A stretch of DNA of 64,000 nucleotides from Sphingobacterium sp. GVS05A. Its GTDB lineage: Bacteria > Bacteroidota > Bacteroidia > Sphingobacteriales > Sphingobacteriaceae. The first letter of the stretch is position 1. Each line of letters starts with the position of its first letter. Position numbers and translations under genes: made by a program. The stretch is taken from positions 62,001 to 126,000 of the forward strand of contig NZ_JAHXYR010000010.1 of assembly GCF_019969845.1 (NCBI RefSeq). Direction: 5' to 3'. The notes under the pieces were generated by a model. That model was given only the letters and a program-made list of their open reading frames with translations, ran no database searches and was not told the DNA's origin. This document shows positions 46,963 to 54,830 of the stretch, in pieces.

Positions 46963-47009
46963 CAAAGCTATTGGCAGAATATTATATTAACATTAACAAC
47001 GAATTACCA
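46963..47009 (-). promoter_or_regulatory. Putative activated promoter of the TonB receptor operon
   Basis: The minus strand reads TGGTAAT (47009-47003), 4 bp, TGTTAAT (46998-46992), 21 bp, then TAGCTTTG (46970-46963), an exact TAnnTTTG box. No TTTG -33 box is present; the repeats occupy its place, as in promoters driven by OmpR-family activators. The predicted leader is about 19 nt. Confidence 0.55.
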
Positions 47010-47281
47010 TTACGTAAACCACTTGTTAATTTAATGTTACCTTGGAAATTCTAGCTTAAAATTTTAGATAAAATCCGGTCTGAAGAAGCATTTGAGCAAT
47101 TATTCCATTATTTCGATGCGATGATATTAATGAAGTGTAATAAAATTATTAAGTCGAAAAGTTATTAACATATAAAGGTCAGTTTTAGGTTTTAGTACAT
47201 TTACTTATACATATCATTGTAATTCGATAAGAATAGATATTTGTTCATACTATTGTTTAGAAGCAAGAATGATCTTATTAT

Positions 47282-47303
47282 TGCAATAATATTGCATATG
47301 CAA
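47282..47303 (+). promoter_or_regulatory. 7-1-7 palindromic operator, Fur/Zur geometry
   Basis: TGCAATA-A-TATTGCA (47282-47296) is a perfect 7-1-7 palindrome. It overlaps a second palindrome, TTGCATATGCAA (47292-47303). Fur-family sites have this geometry. The site overlaps the -33 region of the promoter whose -7 box is TAAGTTTG at 47315-47322, so binding would block transcription. Confidence 0.65.
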
Positions 47304-47314
47304 AGCAATTTTTC

Positions 47315-47322
47315 TAAGTTTG
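47315..47322 (+). promoter_or_regulatory. -7 box of the ABC transporter operon
   Basis: TAAGTTTG matches TAnnTTTG exactly; ATTG lies 20 bp upstream (47291-47294). Transcription would start near 47326, about 21 nt before the ATG at 47347. Confidence 0.65.
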
Positions 47323-47346
47323 AATATATTTTCAATTTTTGAGCGT

Positions 47347-47988
47347 ATGAGCAATCCGATCGTATCTACTGAGCAGCTAACATTCCAATATCCGAATGCA
47401 AAAAGCATCGAATTTCCTGACATCCATATCGAGAAAGGACAGCATACACTACTATTAGGCGATTCAGGTACAGGTAAAACAACTTTACTGAATATGTTAG
47501 GTGGCCTATCCCGACCTGATACGGGTCATGTTAAAATTAATGGTCAAGATCTTTCGCAATTATCAAATAGCAAACTAGACAAGTTTAGATCACAATATAT
47601 TGGGTTTATCTTCCAGGAAGCTCACCTTCTCAAAAATTTAACTTTGCTAGAAAACATCAAATTGGCACAATCGCTGGCTGGAAAAAAAGTCAATTTAGAT
47701 GAAATTCATCAGGTGTTGAAACAATTGCAGTTGGACCACAAAACCGGGGCCTATCCAAACGAACTGAGCCGTGGTCAATTGCAACGTGCCGCGATTGCAC
47801 GTAGTGTCATTAATAAACCGGCCCTACTCATTGCGGATGAACCCACAGCAGCATTAGATGATAATAATACAAATCGTGTACTAGAACTTCTTTTGGGCAT
47901 TGCAGATACCGCTGGCTCAACGTTGTTGATCACAACACACGATAAACGGATCAAGGATCAATTTTCAAAAATGTATCTCTTAAAATAA
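47347..47988 (+). CDS. ABC transporter ATP-binding protein (LolD/MacB-type)
   Basis: A 213-residue ATPase with Walker A GDSGTGKTT, signature LSRGQLQRA, Walker B LLIADEPTAALDD and H-loop LITTHDKR. It belongs to the family that works with FtsX-like permeases. Start chosen at ATG 47347 (MSNPIVSTEQ); a frame upstream to 47320 lacks support. The permease gene starts 47 bp downstream. The Fur-like operator upstream makes metal control likely. It pairs with a His-rich permease and a DUF3299 protein, an arrangement reminiscent of zinc-uptake ABC loci in Vibrio (my recollection). Confidence 0.9.
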   Translation: MSNPIVSTEQLTFQYPNAKSIEFPDIHIEKGQHTLLLGDSGTGKTTLLNMLGGLSRPDTGHVKINGQDLSQLSNSKLDKFRSQYIGFIFQEAHLLKNLTLLENIKLAQSLAGKKVNLDEIHQVLKQLQLDHKTGAYPNELSRGQLQRAAIARSVINKPALLIADEPTAALDDNNTNRVLELLLGIADTAGSTLLITTHDKRIKDQFSKMYLLK

Positions 47989-48034
47989 TTGCTTACAGCC
48001 CATATCTCTCACCCTTTTTTATTCAACATTTGCT

Positions 48035-49441
48035 ATGAACACGATACAGTTGGTTTGGAAAAATTTAAGTAGACAGTTTGGTTCTGTCTTTTTGAGTATC
48101 TTACTGACAGCTTTTGGAATCTCCATACTGGCAGTGCTCTCCATCACAGGTGAAACATTTGAAAAACAACTTGACAACAACAGTAAGAACATTGACCTTG
48201 TCATCGGAGCCAAAGGAAGTCCACTTCAATTGATCTTATCCAGCGTATATCATATCGACAATCCAACAGGAAATATCCCCTTAGATGAACTCGAACCATT
48301 ACGCCAGAATCCTCTTGTCCAATTGGCGGTTCCGCTATCCCTGGGCGATAATTTTAAAGGACACCGTATTGTCGGTACCGACTCTTCTTTTTTGGCCATC
48401 TATGATACGAAAATAAATGATGGCCGCATCTGGCAAAAAAACTTTGAGGTCGTTATCGGTGAACAGGTCGCTAAAAAAAACAACTTGAAAATAGGTGACC
48501 AGATCAACAGCTCACATGGACTGAGCAAGGATGGCCATAGTCATGACGAACATCCTTTTACTATTGTGGGTATTCTAAAGCAAAATAACAACGTAACTGA
48601 CAACCTTATATTGACCAACCTCGAAAGTGTCTGGGATGTTCATGGTATTTCCCATGATCATACCGATCACGAAACAGCAGCCCAAAAAGAAAAACGTGAA
48701 CGGGAAGAAGACCGCGAAGAAACGGTTAAAGCACACCTACACCACCATGGAGAAGACTTGCCGGAAAATTCTGCAGCTCAGGCAGCAACCAATGAAAAGG
48801 AGCATCATGACCACGACCATGAAGGACATGCTGATCATGAACACGAAGAGGAAGCTGTATTTGTTAAATCCATCGGCGCGGATATGGTTAAACAGAATGG
48901 ACTTGAAATAACAGCTGTTTTGATAAAATACCAGTCACCGGCAGCCATCGGTATATTGCCCAAAATGATCGACCAACAAACTGATATGCAAGCGGCTTCT
49001 CCAGCAATGGAAAGTACACGTCTGTTTTCACTCCTAGGTGTAGGAATAGACTCATTAGCCATCCTTGCATATGTCATTATGTTCATTGCAGGGCTGAGCG
49101 TGTTTATTAATCTCTATAATGCATTGAAACAACGCAAGTATGATCTGGCCATCATGCGTACGCTGGGCGCATCTAAAGGAAAATTATTCAACATTGTCCT
49201 ATTGGAAGGTCTTACCATAACAATCGTTGGCGGACTAATAGGTCTATTGTTGGCACATTTGGCATTATATTATATCAGTAACCAGACGAGCCAGAGCGCA
49301 GACTTTATCGAAGCTTTTAGGTTACATCCAAAAGAATTGGTATTTTTGCTTGTCGCTTGCCTCATTGGCGTTCTAGCCGCTTTAATTCCAGCAATCAAGG
49401 CTTATAAGACAAGTATATCAGGAACTTTGTCGAACAAATAG
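48035..49441 (+). CDS. FtsX-like ABC permease with a large His-rich loop
   Basis: A 468-residue MacB/FtsX-type permease: one N-terminal membrane helix (about 20-40), a large periplasmic domain, and three C-terminal helices with FMIAGLSVFINLYNALKQRKYDLAIMRTLGA. The periplasmic region contains an insertion (about residues 200-280) that is dense in His, Glu and Asp, with HDHDHEGHADHEHEEE-like runs, and an earlier GHSHDEHPF stretch. Such runs bind Zn, Co, Ni or Cu. No separate periplasmic binding protein gene is present, so the His-rich loop may take that role. Confidence 0.9.
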   Translation: MNTIQLVWKNLSRQFGSVFLSILLTAFGISILAVLSITGETFEKQLDNNSKNIDLVIGAKGSPLQLILSSVYHIDNPTGNIPLDELEPLRQNPLVQLAVPLSLGDNFKGHRIVGTDSSFLAIYDTKINDGRIWQKNFEVVIGEQVAKKNNLKIGDQINSSHGLSKDGHSHDEHPFTIVGILKQNNNVTDNLILTNLESVWDVHGISHDHTDHETAAQKEKREREEDREETVKAHLHHHGEDLPENSAAQAATNEKEHHDHDHEGHADHEHEEEAVFVKSIGADMVKQNGLEITAVLIKYQSPAAIGILPKMIDQQTDMQAASPAMESTRLFSLLGVGIDSLAILAYVIMFIAGLSVFINLYNALKQRKYDLAIMRTLGASKGKLFNIVLLEGLTITIVGGLIGLLLAHLALYYISNQTSQSADFIEAFRLHPKELVFLLVACLIGVLAALIPAIKAYKTSISGTLSNK

Positions 49442-49484
49442 GTTAAAAATAGAATAAATGGGCAATTGGGATAAAAGCATAAGA

Positions 49485-49562
49485 ATAACATATACGAGGT
49501 AAATCTCAGATTTGCATCAGCAAAATCTTAATACTCAATACGATATATACTCAATACTAAAA
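49485..49562 (+). repeat. Dispersed intergenic repeat, copy D
   Basis: The reverse strand carries TTTTAGTATTGAGTATAT and GTATTGAGTATTAAGATTTT, matching the head of copies A and C. The head ends 3 bp before the start of the DUF3299 gene at 49565. The tail is diverged. Confidence 0.45.
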
Positions 49563-49564
49563 TA

Positions 49565-50038
49565 ATGAAACAAATTATTACAGCATTTGCATTTATATGC
49601 CTCTTTATACAAGTACATGCTCAGATCGGTAGCAATCCCGATGTGCCTGATCATACCCCCATGATGAACAAAACATGGGACGCCATTGATAAGATGGCTT
49701 ATAAAGTGACCTATAATGGTGCAAAAAAGGTATACACCCCATTTTATCCCAAAGAACTCAAAGCACTGGAAAACAAAGTGGTCGAACTCCCAGGTTATAT
49801 GGTTCCGCTGCACAGTGGACGCAATCATAAGAATTTTATGATGTCTGTGCTACCTGTTATGCAATGTCAGTTTTGTGGTTCCAACGGGATCCCGCCTATG
49901 GTAGAAGTAACCTTAAAAGGTGGGGCAATTAAATTTTCCGAAGACCCGATTAAGCTCAAAGGAAAGATGATTTTTACAAAGGATCCACTTAAAGGAAATT
50001 CTGAAATTCAGATCGTCGATGCTGAACTGATAAAGTAA
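49565..50038 (+). CDS. DUF3299-family periplasmic protein
   Basis: A 157-residue protein with signal peptide ending QVHAQ. The core LENKVVELPGYMVPL followed by MQCQFCGSNGIPPMVEV fits the DUF3299 pattern (a conserved Cys before a Pro-Pro segment). DUF3299 genes often stand next to LolD/FtsX-type ABC transporters in Gram-negatives. Its separation from the permease by 123 bp, including repeat D, allows a separate or read-through transcript. Function is unproved; a role in metal handling is inferred from the His-rich permease. Confidence 0.75.
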   Translation: MKQIITAFAFICLFIQVHAQIGSNPDVPDHTPMMNKTWDAIDKMAYKVTYNGAKKVYTPFYPKELKALENKVVELPGYMVPLHSGRNHKNFMMSVLPVMQCQFCGSNGIPPMVEVTLKGGAIKFSEDPIKLKGKMIFTKDPLKGNSEIQIVDAELIK

Positions 50039-50051
50039 TAGAAAAAGTATC

Positions 50052-50095
50052 TTCAATGCTGAATCTGATCTACTCCAGATTAGATTCACATTGAA
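50052..50095. terminator. Near-perfect 19-bp hairpin between convergent genes
   Basis: TTCAATG-C-TGAATCTGATCT pairs with the downstream arm (50077-50095) with one bulge and one wobble. No T-run follows on the plus strand; on the minus strand a T5 lies a few bases on. It probably ends both the DUF3299 and rsmE transcripts. Confidence 0.6.
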
Positions 50096-50118
50096 TCACT
50101 AAGAAAATAGAATGAGAA

Positions 50119-50832
50119 TTATCTATTGAGTAGTGAGGTCTCAAGACAAGCTGCCAAAGCTGCTGTCTCCGTCCGTAAACGGGCTTCCCCAAGCGATACT
50201 GGCTGAAAGCCGGCAGCTAAGGCCAAATCAATTTCCTCCGTTGAAAAATCTCCCTCTGGGCCTATCAAAATGATATAATGTTGTCCACCTTCAAATACTT
50301 CATTCAAATATTTCTTATCCGAATCAACACAATGCGCAATTGCTTTTTGAACGCCATCTCTTGGCAGATCCTTTATAAACTGTTTAAAGGATACTGCGGG
50401 ATTCAATTGAGGTAAATACGCTTTCAAAGACTGTTTCATGGCTGATACAATGACTTTATTCAAGCGGTCCAACTTTACTTCCTTGCGTTCTGAATGTTCA
50501 CAGATAATAGGTGTAATCTCTTGAATCCCGACCTCGGTAGCTTTCTCCAAAAACCACTCAATACGATCGATGTTCTTGGTCGGCCCCACAGCAATATGTA
50601 AATGATAGTTTGGCTGTTGGTAGTTCTCCTTGATACTTAAAATGCGAAGTACAGTACGTTTCGGATGTGGATCTATAATTTCCGCTTCGTACAGGCCACC
50701 GCGACCGTCTATTAAATATAAGTGATCACCCATATTCATACGAAGCACACGAACTGCATGCTTGCTTTCTTCCTCAGAGAGGATAAAATTTTCTAAAGAA
50801 GGATTTAATTCCGGTGTAAAAAATAACTGCAT
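50119..50832 (-). CDS. rsmE: 16S rRNA (uracil(1498)-N(3))-methyltransferase
   Basis: A 237-residue RsmE with the N-terminal PUA-like domain (HAVRVLRMNMGDHLYLIDGRGGLYEAEI) and a SPOUT catalytic domain marked by YIILIGPEGDFSTEEIDLA and SLGEARLRTETAALAA. It methylates N3 of U1498 in 16S rRNA. Length is normal. It is the last gene of a minus-strand run that includes the CNNM, ppa and DedA genes, with gaps under 20 bp. Confidence 0.95.
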   Translation of the reverse strand: MQLFFTPELNPSLENFILSEEESKHAVRVLRMNMGDHLYLIDGRGGLYEAEIIDPHPKRTVLRILSIKENYQQPNYHLHIAVGPTKNIDRIEWFLEKATEVGIQEITPIICEHSERKEVKLDRLNKVIVSAMKQSLKAYLPQLNPAVSFKQFIKDLPRDGVQKAIAHCVDSDKKYLNEVFEGGQHYIILIGPEGDFSTEEIDLALAAGFQPVSLGEARLRTETAALAACLETSLLNR

Positions 50833-50850
50833 GTACTGTTCGTTATGGTC

Positions 50851-52164
50851 TTATTCCGCTACATCGTCATCAGCTGACTCAACCAATTCCAGTTTGACAA
50901 ATTCAATATTCTGTTGGGCTTTGCGGATAATTGTAAATACATAACCATATTCTTGTTTCCGCTCACCTACCTCAGGAATTTTATCAAAGATTTCACTGAC
51001 CAATCCAGCCATGGTATCGTAATCCTGGCTTGCGGGTAATTCGATGGGAAGAAACTCATTCACATCATGAATGCTAGCTCCCGCATCCACCATATACTCT
51101 GTTTCAGAGATACGTTCGACAACTGGTGTTTCCTCATCATACTCATCTTGGATCTCACCTACCAACTCCTCCACAATATCTTCCAAGGTAGCCATCCCCG
51201 CAGTACCTCCAAATTCATCCAGTACAATAGCCAGTTGAATGCGTCTTTGCTGAAACTCGGCCATCAGATCATTGATTTTTTTGGTCTCAGGTATGAAATA
51301 GGGCTTACGCATAATATTCTTCATCACCACCTCTTTGCCTTTCGCCAAAAGCGGAAGAATATCCTTCGTATGCACAATACCCACAATCTGATCAATATTA
51401 TCCTCGTAGATCGGAAGACGCGAATAGCCCTCCTCGGTCATGGTTTCAATCAATTCCGACGCGTCTGCTGTTACTTCAACAGCGACGATCTTGGTCCGAG
51501 GTACCATAATATTCTTTACGATACGCTCATTAAAATCGAAGACGTTTTTGATCAACTCATGTTCAGAAATATCCAATGCTCCGGATTCTTTTCCTTTATC
51601 CAAAAGGTATTGTAATTCCTCAGAAGAGTGGGCAGATTCACCTTTTGTTACTTCAAATCCTAAAATTTTAAGCAGAAAATTTGCAAAACCGTTTAGGATC
51701 CAAATAAAAGGTCTGAAAATAAAATAGAAGAATTGCAGAGGAACTGCAATTTTCATCGTCGTTGCAACAGGTTTTTGAATCGCAATTGACTTGGGAGCTA
51801 GCTCACCAAAGACAATATGTAGTACGGTAATAATCGTAAATGCCAACACGTGACCCGCGTTGGTCGCTATTGTACCGGTCAATTCAACACCAAAGAACCC
51901 TAATGCCCCCTGCACAATTTGGGTCATTACAGCTTCTCCTACCCAACCTAAAGCTAGAGAAGAAAGTGTAATACCCAATTGTGTAGCGGCCAAATAACCA
52001 TCCAAATGCTCCGTTATACTTTTGGCAATTGTGGCAACTTTGCTACCTGTTTTCGCCTGAACTTCAATTTGGGAGATTCGGACTTTGACAATAGCAAACT
52101 CAGCGGCAACGAAAAAACCGTTGGCTAATACTAAAAACAATGTCACAAAAATATCGAGCGCCAT
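50851..52164 (-). CDS. CNNM/CorC-type (HlyC/CorC) membrane protein with CBS domains
   Basis: A 437-residue protein with an N-terminal DUF21 (CNNM) transmembrane domain (residues about 1-180, three to four helices), two CBS domains (VPRTKIVAVEVTADASELIETMTEEGY and IMRKPYFIPETKKINDLMAEFQ) and a CorC_HlyC C-terminal domain (TEYMVDAGASIHDVNEFL). The family is linked to magnesium and cobalt efflux or to membrane homeostasis; hemolysin names are historical. It sits 18 bp from rsmE. Confidence 0.9.
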   Translation of the reverse strand: MALDIFVTLFLVLANGFFVAAEFAIVKVRISQIEVQAKTGSKVATIAKSITEHLDGYLAATQLGITLSSLALGWVGEAVMTQIVQGALGFFGVELTGTIATNAGHVLAFTIITVLHIVFGELAPKSIAIQKPVATTMKIAVPLQFFYFIFRPFIWILNGFANFLLKILGFEVTKGESAHSSEELQYLLDKGKESGALDISEHELIKNVFDFNERIVKNIMVPRTKIVAVEVTADASELIETMTEEGYSRLPIYEDNIDQIVGIVHTKDILPLLAKGKEVVMKNIMRKPYFIPETKKINDLMAEFQQRRIQLAIVLDEFGGTAGMATLEDIVEELVGEIQDEYDEETPVVERISETEYMVDAGASIHDVNEFLPIELPASQDYDTMAGLVSEIFDKIPEVGERKQEYGYVFTIIRKAQQNIEFVKLELVESADDDVAE

Positions 52165-52172
52165 GCTTGGGG

Positions 52173-52715
52173 TTATTTGTTAACAAATTCTGTTTTGTAC
52201 AATTCAATAGCCTCAATCAAGATTCTTTGTGCTTCCTCACGTCCTTTCACCCCTTCTACGATAACATGTTTCTTTTCTAAAGCTTTATAACTTTCAAAGA
52301 ATTGTACAATTTCTTTCATTGTGTGTGGCGGCAATTGTTCAATGTCCTTAATGTAATTGAATACAGGATCATTTTTAGCAACAGCAATGATTTTATCATC
52401 TTGCTCACCACCATCAACCATATTCATTACACCAATAACTTGCGCTTCCACCAATGTTAAAGGTAAGATATCAACCGAACAAATCACCAAAATATCCAAA
52501 GGATCTTTGTCGTCGCAATAAGTTTGTGGAATAAAACCATAATTGGCAGGATACACGACAGATGAACTCAATACTCTGTCCAAAAGCAACAAACCTGTTT
52601 CTTTGTCTAATTCGTACTTTCCTTTGGATCCGTTTGTAATCTCAATGATAGCGTTTACGGCATTTGGCACATTCTCACCTGGAGAAACCATGTGCCAAGG
52701 GTTTTGTTTACTCAT
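52173..52715 (-). CDS. ppa: Inorganic pyrophosphatase (family I)
   Basis: A 180-residue soluble pyrophosphatase that hydrolyses PPi to phosphate. The metal-binding signature DDKDPLDILVI is intact, and YPANYGFIPQTYCDD is the classic block before it. It lies 8 bp upstream of the CNNM gene, in a minus-strand run with close spacing. Length is normal for bacterial family I enzymes. Confidence 0.95.
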   Translation of the reverse strand: MSKQNPWHMVSPGENVPNAVNAIIEITNGSKGKYELDKETGLLLLDRVLSSSVVYPANYGFIPQTYCDDKDPLDILVICSVDILPLTLVEAQVIGVMNMVDGGEQDDKIIAVAKNDPVFNYIKDIEQLPPHTMKEIVQFFESYKALEKKHVIVEGVKGREEAQRILIEAIELYKTEFVNK

Positions 52716-52723
52716 TTTTTATT

Positions 52724-53374
52724 TTACTGTATATTTTGTTTGTTTCTTTTATCTTTTATTCGCTTTTTAAGCAAAGTAATTGCAATAGGTAAAAATGCGA
52801 CCACGATCATCCCAACGACAACATATTCAACATAATGGATAATCCATGGAAACTCCATCCCCAAGAAATAACCAGAAAGGGTCAATACCATGACCCATAT
52901 TAAAGCTCCACTGATGTTATATAAAACGAATTTTTTAAAATCTAATTTTACAACACCCGCAAAGATAGGAGCAAAAGTACGAACTATTGGGACAAATCTA
53001 CCTATAATTAATGCTGTTCCTCCATATTTATGGTAAAATTCTTCCGCCATCACCACATATTTCCGCTTAAAGATGATGCTATCCTTTCGCTTAAATAACA
53101 TGGGACCGGCTCGATAGCCGAACCAATAACCTGTAAAATTGCCCAATATTCCTGCCCCCAACAAACCCAAACAAAGCGTGTAAATACTCACGTCGATCTT
53201 ATTGAGAGCACAAAACAATCCCGCTAAAAATAATAAATAATCGCCGGGTAGAAAAAACCCAAAAAACAGACCTGTTTCGGCAAATACGATTAAAATAACT
53301 AAATAAAACCCTCCCGAACTCAAGAGTTCTTCGGGATTCATTAGTTGTTGAAATGACAACAAAAGTTCATGCAT
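52724..53374 (-). CDS. DedA-family membrane protein
   Basis: A 216-residue integral membrane protein with about five helices. The DedA signature is visible in FFLPGDYLLFLAGLFCA, GNFTGYWFGYRAGPMLF and ALIIGRFVPIVRTFAPIFAGVVKLDFKKF (the F-x-R-x3-R motif). DedA members act as undecaprenyl-phosphate or phospholipid flippases. It begins the close run toward ppa, with an 8-bp gap. The start is followed by a short hydrophobic stretch typical of the family. Confidence 0.93.
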   Translation of the reverse strand: MHELLLSFQQLMNPEELLSSGGFYLVILIVFAETGLFFGFFLPGDYLLFLAGLFCALNKIDVSIYTLCLGLLGAGILGNFTGYWFGYRAGPMLFKRKDSIIFKRKYVVMAEEFYHKYGGTALIIGRFVPIVRTFAPIFAGVVKLDFKKFVLYNISGALIWVMVLTLSGYFLGMEFPWIIHYVEYVVVGMIVVAFLPIAITLLKKRIKDKRNKQNIQ

Positions 53375-53514
53375 AACTTTCAGTAAAAATCAATGTTGTT
53401 TTCTTCATTTTAGAATCCTAAACTACTTTTATCCCTTTATAATTTTAAAACAACAAAGTACAAATATAGTATTCTTCTAAAAAACGAAAGTAAATCAAGT
53501 GTAATATAATCTTG

Positions 53515-53931
53515 TTATTGATTTTGTGCAGTTATGCTGATAATGGACTCACGAATAGTCTCAGCAATCTGATGAAGCTCATCTTCACCTAGACTTAACT
53601 TAGGCCCAGCAAAATTTAAGTCACTTATTTTATTGATCGGAACAAGATGGATATGTGCATGCGCGACCTCCAATCCTACGACAGCCACACCAACCTTAAC
53701 ACATGGAATTACCTTTTTTATCCCTTGTGCAACAATTTTCGCAAATACCCAAAGCGCCATGTATTCATCATCTTCGATATCAAAAATGTAATCTGTCTCT
53801 TTCTTAGGGATGACCAGTACATGACCTTTTGCCAAAGGACTGATATCCAAGAAGGCTAGAAAATCATTACTTTCTGCAACTTTGTAAGCTGGAATCTCTC
53901 CAGCAACGATTTTTGAAAAAATTGTTGACAT
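53515..53931 (-). CDS. HIT-family nucleotide-binding protein
   Basis: A 138-residue histidine-triad protein with the HxHxH-like triad in AHAHIHLVPI and the family opening IFSKIVAGEIPAYKVAESNDFLAFLDISPL. HIT hydrolases act on nucleoside phosphoramidates or dinucleotides. It is cytoplasmic and monocistronic, with a copy of the dispersed repeat starting about 30 bp upstream. Confidence 0.93.
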   Translation of the reverse strand: MSTIFSKIVAGEIPAYKVAESNDFLAFLDISPLAKGHVLVIPKKETDYIFDIEDDEYMALWVFAKIVAQGIKKVIPCVKVGVAVVGLEVAHAHIHLVPINKISDLNFAGPKLSLGEDELHQIAETIRESIISITAQNQ

Positions 53932-53961
53932 ATTATTCTATATTGGAATAAATTCTTTTTG

Positions 53962-54048
53962 TATTAACGTATTGAGATATTAGTATTAAGTATTGAGACT
54001 TCGGTTGTACCAGCCATCGGCTTGCATAAGGAAAGTCTAATGTCTAAT
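53962..54048 (-). repeat. Dispersed intergenic repeat, copy C
   Basis: Head TATTGAGATATTAGTATTAAG, then ATTGAGACTT, middle AGCCATCGGCTTGC, tail GTCTAATGTCTAATATTT. It matches copies A and B in the head and copy B in the tail. The head lies 31 bp upstream of the HIT start codon. Confidence 0.55.
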
Positions 54049-54125
54049 ATTTCCTATCTAAACACATTTGATAAAAACGACCATAAACAACATAAATATG
54101 ACGTTCACAACAAATATAAACAAAA

Positions 54126-54153
54126 AAGGTCGCGATTGCTAGAACCCGACCTT
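54126..54153 (-). terminator. Terminator of greA
   Basis: On the minus strand a 7-bp stem (AAGGTCG/CGACCTT) with a 14-nt loop is followed by T4-5. It lies about 60 bp downstream of the greA stop. Confidence 0.75.
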
Positions 54154-54176
54154 CTTAATATAAAGTTAATTTGTGG

Positions 54177-54207
54177 ATGTGCGGTTATGGCGTACCGCAC
54201 ATAACCG
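54177..54207. repeat. Two overlapping, mutually exclusive hairpins 3' of greA
   Basis: ATGTGCGGT/ACCGCACAT (9 bp, 54177-54185 with 54194-54202) and CGGTTATG/CATAACCG (8 bp, 54182-54189 with 54200-54207) share bases and compete. Both sit between the greA stop and its terminator. Confidence 0.8.
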
Positions 54208-54214
54208 ACATATA

Positions 54215-54688
54215 TTATCTCGAAATTTCTACAATTTCAAATTCGATCTTACCTGCAGGCACTTCAATCTCTGCAGTATCCCCTTTCGATTTACCCAATA
54301 ACCCTTGAGCAATTGGTGATTTAACAGAGATCTTACCTAATTTAAGATCTGCTTCAGACTCAGCAACCAATTGATAAGTCATCACAGCTCCATTTTTTTT
54401 ATTTTTGATCTTAACAATTGACAAAGCCAATACTTTCGATGTATCCAACTTGGATTCATCAATCAAGCGAGCTGTAGCCAACGTGTTTTCCAAATTGGCA
54501 ATTTTAGCTTCATGAAGCCCCTGAGCTTCTTTAGCAGCATCATACTCCGCATTTTCAGACAAATCACCTTTGTCCCTAGCCTCTGCAATTGCATTGGCAA
54601 TTTTAGATCTTCCTTCCGTCTTCAGATAAGCTAGTTCCTCTTTCAGCTTACGCAATCCTTCTTCCGTAAAATAAGTTACTTCTGCCAT
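54215..54688 (-). CDS. greA: Transcription elongation factor GreA
   Basis: A 157-residue factor that rescues backtracked RNA polymerase by stimulating transcript cleavage. It has the N-terminal coiled coil with conserved acidic tip in AEARDKGDLSENAEYDAAKEAQGLHE and the C-terminal FKBP-like domain (ISVKSPIAQGLLGKSKGDTAEIEVP). Length is normal. It lies downstream of the response-regulator gene but is separated by a hairpin terminator, so it has its own promoter. Confidence 0.97.
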   Translation of the reverse strand: MAEVTYFTEEGLRKLKEELAYLKTEGRSKIANAIAEARDKGDLSENAEYDAAKEAQGLHEAKIANLENTLATARLIDESKLDTSKVLALSIVKIKNKKNGAVMTYQLVAESEADLKLGKISVKSPIAQGLLGKSKGDTAEIEVPAGKIEFEIVEISR

Positions 54689-54718
54689 AATTTTATCTTT
54701 TTCTTATTTTCTACATTT

Positions 54719-54764
54719 TAAAAAAGAAACAAGACCATATTACCCTCGTCGGGAAACATGGTCT
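54719..54764 (-). terminator. Terminator after the RprY-like regulator gene
   Basis: On the minus strand AGACCAT/ATGGTCT (7 bp) encloses CCC/GGG and is followed by a T-rich stretch (T6). It separates the regulator gene from greA. Confidence 0.7.
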
Positions 54765-54830
54765 CGCTTTCAATCTATACGAAGATAATAATTGTTTTCA
54801 ACAAAACAAATTCTTATCCATCAAATATAA

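Larger units (their letters stand above)
46941..47346. other. 406-bp divergent intergenic region with two promoters
   Basis: Contains the TonB receptor promoter with 11-bp repeats (46963-47009), a second 11-bp-spaced TTGTTAA/ATGTTAC pair on the plus strand (47023-47040), and the Fur-type palindrome and promoter of the ABC system (47282-47322). No gene found. Confidence 0.75.

Noticed and set aside
54022..54204. 60-codon plus-strand frame in the greA-hit gap
   Set aside because: It is made of the dispersed repeat, the greA terminator and the competing hairpins; no conserved protein signal.
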